Source: CALKJP01 sp046299555 | GTDB lineage: Bacteria > Bacteroidota > Bacteroidia > JACCXN01 | Reading direction: 5' to 3' | DNA length: 64,000 nt | NCBI GenBank assembly: GCA_046299555.1 | Contig: JBKBHS010000001.1 | Coordinates: 1,178,001-1,242,000, forward strand | In this document: positions 63,399 to 64,000 of the stretch, one piece after another | How the letters are laid out: every line of letters begins with the position of its first letter | Numbering within the stretch: position 1 is the stretch's first letter | Notes under the pieces: model-generated | The model's database searches: none | Told to the model about the DNA's origin: nothing | What the model saw: the letters and a program-made list of their open reading frames with translations, nothing else | Program-made: the position numbers and the translations under genes

Positions 63399-64000
63399 AT
63401 GAAAAAAAATAAATACAGCATTATTGCAGTAATTTTATTAGCAATTATAGCCGCTTATTTAATTTATACGCAAAGTGTTGGAACTATAAAAAAAGAATTA
63501 AAAGATTTTGCAGTACAAGATACGAATGCCATAACCAAGATATTTTTAGCTGATAGAGAGGGGCATTCCGTTATGCTCGAAAGACAAGAAGACAATTCAT
63601 GGATGGTAAATAATAAATATAAAGCTCGCAAAGATGCAATTTCGATTTTACTTAAAACCATGAATAAAGTGGAGGTAAAAGCACCGGTTGCAAAAAGTGC
63701 TTTTGAAAATACAGTAGCTTTGCTTTCAACCAAAGGAGTAAAAGTTGAAATATATACCGGAGGAAATAAACCATCTAAGGTATATTATGTAGGGAATGCC
63801 ACATCCGATAAATTCGGTACATACATGCTTTTAGAAAATTCATCCGTTCCATTTATAACACATATACCGGGATTTTATGGATTTTTAACTCCCCGTTATT
63901 TTACTGATGAAGAAGATTGGCGTTCTACAGAATTATTTGCATATAATGTAAACGATTTAAAAATGATAGAATTTATTAATCACGAAAGCCCTGATAGTTC
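63399..64000 (+). CDS. DUF4340 domain protein, 3' end outside the window
   Basis: An open frame from ATG 63399 to the window edge, giving 200 residues. A single N-terminal membrane anchor (about 5-23, YSIIAVILLAIIAAYLI) precedes a periplasmic region with ITKIFLADREGHSVMLERQEDNSWMVN-type beta strands and KYKARKDAISILLKTM. This is the start of the DUF4340 family, which often lies next to GldG-like ABC genes. It probably belongs to the same transporter complex. The remaining domain is missing. Confidence 0.8.
   Translation, partial: MKKNKYSIIAVILLAIIAAYLIYTQSVGTIKKELKDFAVQDTNAITKIFLADREGHSVMLERQEDNSWMVNNKYKARKDAISILLKTMNKVEVKAPVAKSAFENTVALLSTKGVKVEIYTGGNKPSKVYYVGNATSDKFGTYMLLENSSVPFITHIPGFYGFLTPRYFTDEEDWRSTELFAYNVNDLKMIEFINHESPDS

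Overview
The window is strongly AT-rich and reads as a Bacteroidota chromosome segment. The evidence is two proteins with type IX secretion (T9SS) sorting domains (a type B 'gliding' tail at 2400-8399 and a type A tail at 22010-25927), a gldF-gldG pair, many starts without a Shine-Dalgarno sequence, and several TAnnTTTG motifs (the Bacteroidota -7 promoter element) just upstream of genes. No rRNA, tRNA, insertion sequence or CRISPR array was seen.

Layout. 1-2371: the start of a secreted dipeptidyl-peptidase IV-like enzyme (minus), a GlcD-type FAD oxidase and a small secreted protein. 2400-12622: a surface-protein island with a 1999-residue modular adhesin, two collagen-like proteins sharing the same head domain, and a small secreted protein. 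12685-19644 (minus): gyrB, then an outer-membrane barrel gene with its TPR partner. 19813-21954: an FtsE-like ATPase, then a HisH/HisF pair that looks like the sugar-amidation type rather than histidine biosynthesis. 22010-25927 (minus): a repeat-rich T9SS cargo protein. 26034-58329: one long, nearly gapless plus-strand locus for a surface polysaccharide. 58330-58719: a noncoding stretch built largely of heptamer repeats. 58720-64000: a TPR-SpoIIE phosphatase, gldF, gldG and a truncated DUF4340 gene.

The polysaccharide locus starts with a Wzc-type tyrosine autokinase. It continues with a nonulosonic-acid block: a NeuB-like/SpsF-like fusion, a full NeuB, a TylF-like methyltransferase and a KdsC-like phosphatase. 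Next come the Wzx flippase and a WbpG/PseA-type amidotransferase, which probably takes ammonia from the upstream HisH/HisF2 pair. About ten glycosyltransferases, several methyltransferases and two acyltransferases follow, plus a CDP-6-deoxyhexose set (rfbF, rfbG, cupin epimerase, SDR), WecB and Wzy. The parts predict a Wzx/Wzy-made glycan carrying an amidinated sugar or nonulosonate, a CDP-derived 6-deoxyhexose and O-methyl groups. No initiating phosphoglycosyl transferase and no Wza exporter are visible, so those must lie elsewhere.

The points most worth a second look are the NeuB-SpsF fusion, the HisF paralogue lacking one catalytic aspartate beside an amidotransferase with a half-lost cysteine motif, a frameshifted SGNH hydrolase, the perfect 23-copy 18-bp array in a collagen-like gene, and the heptamer-built spacer after the polysaccharide locus.
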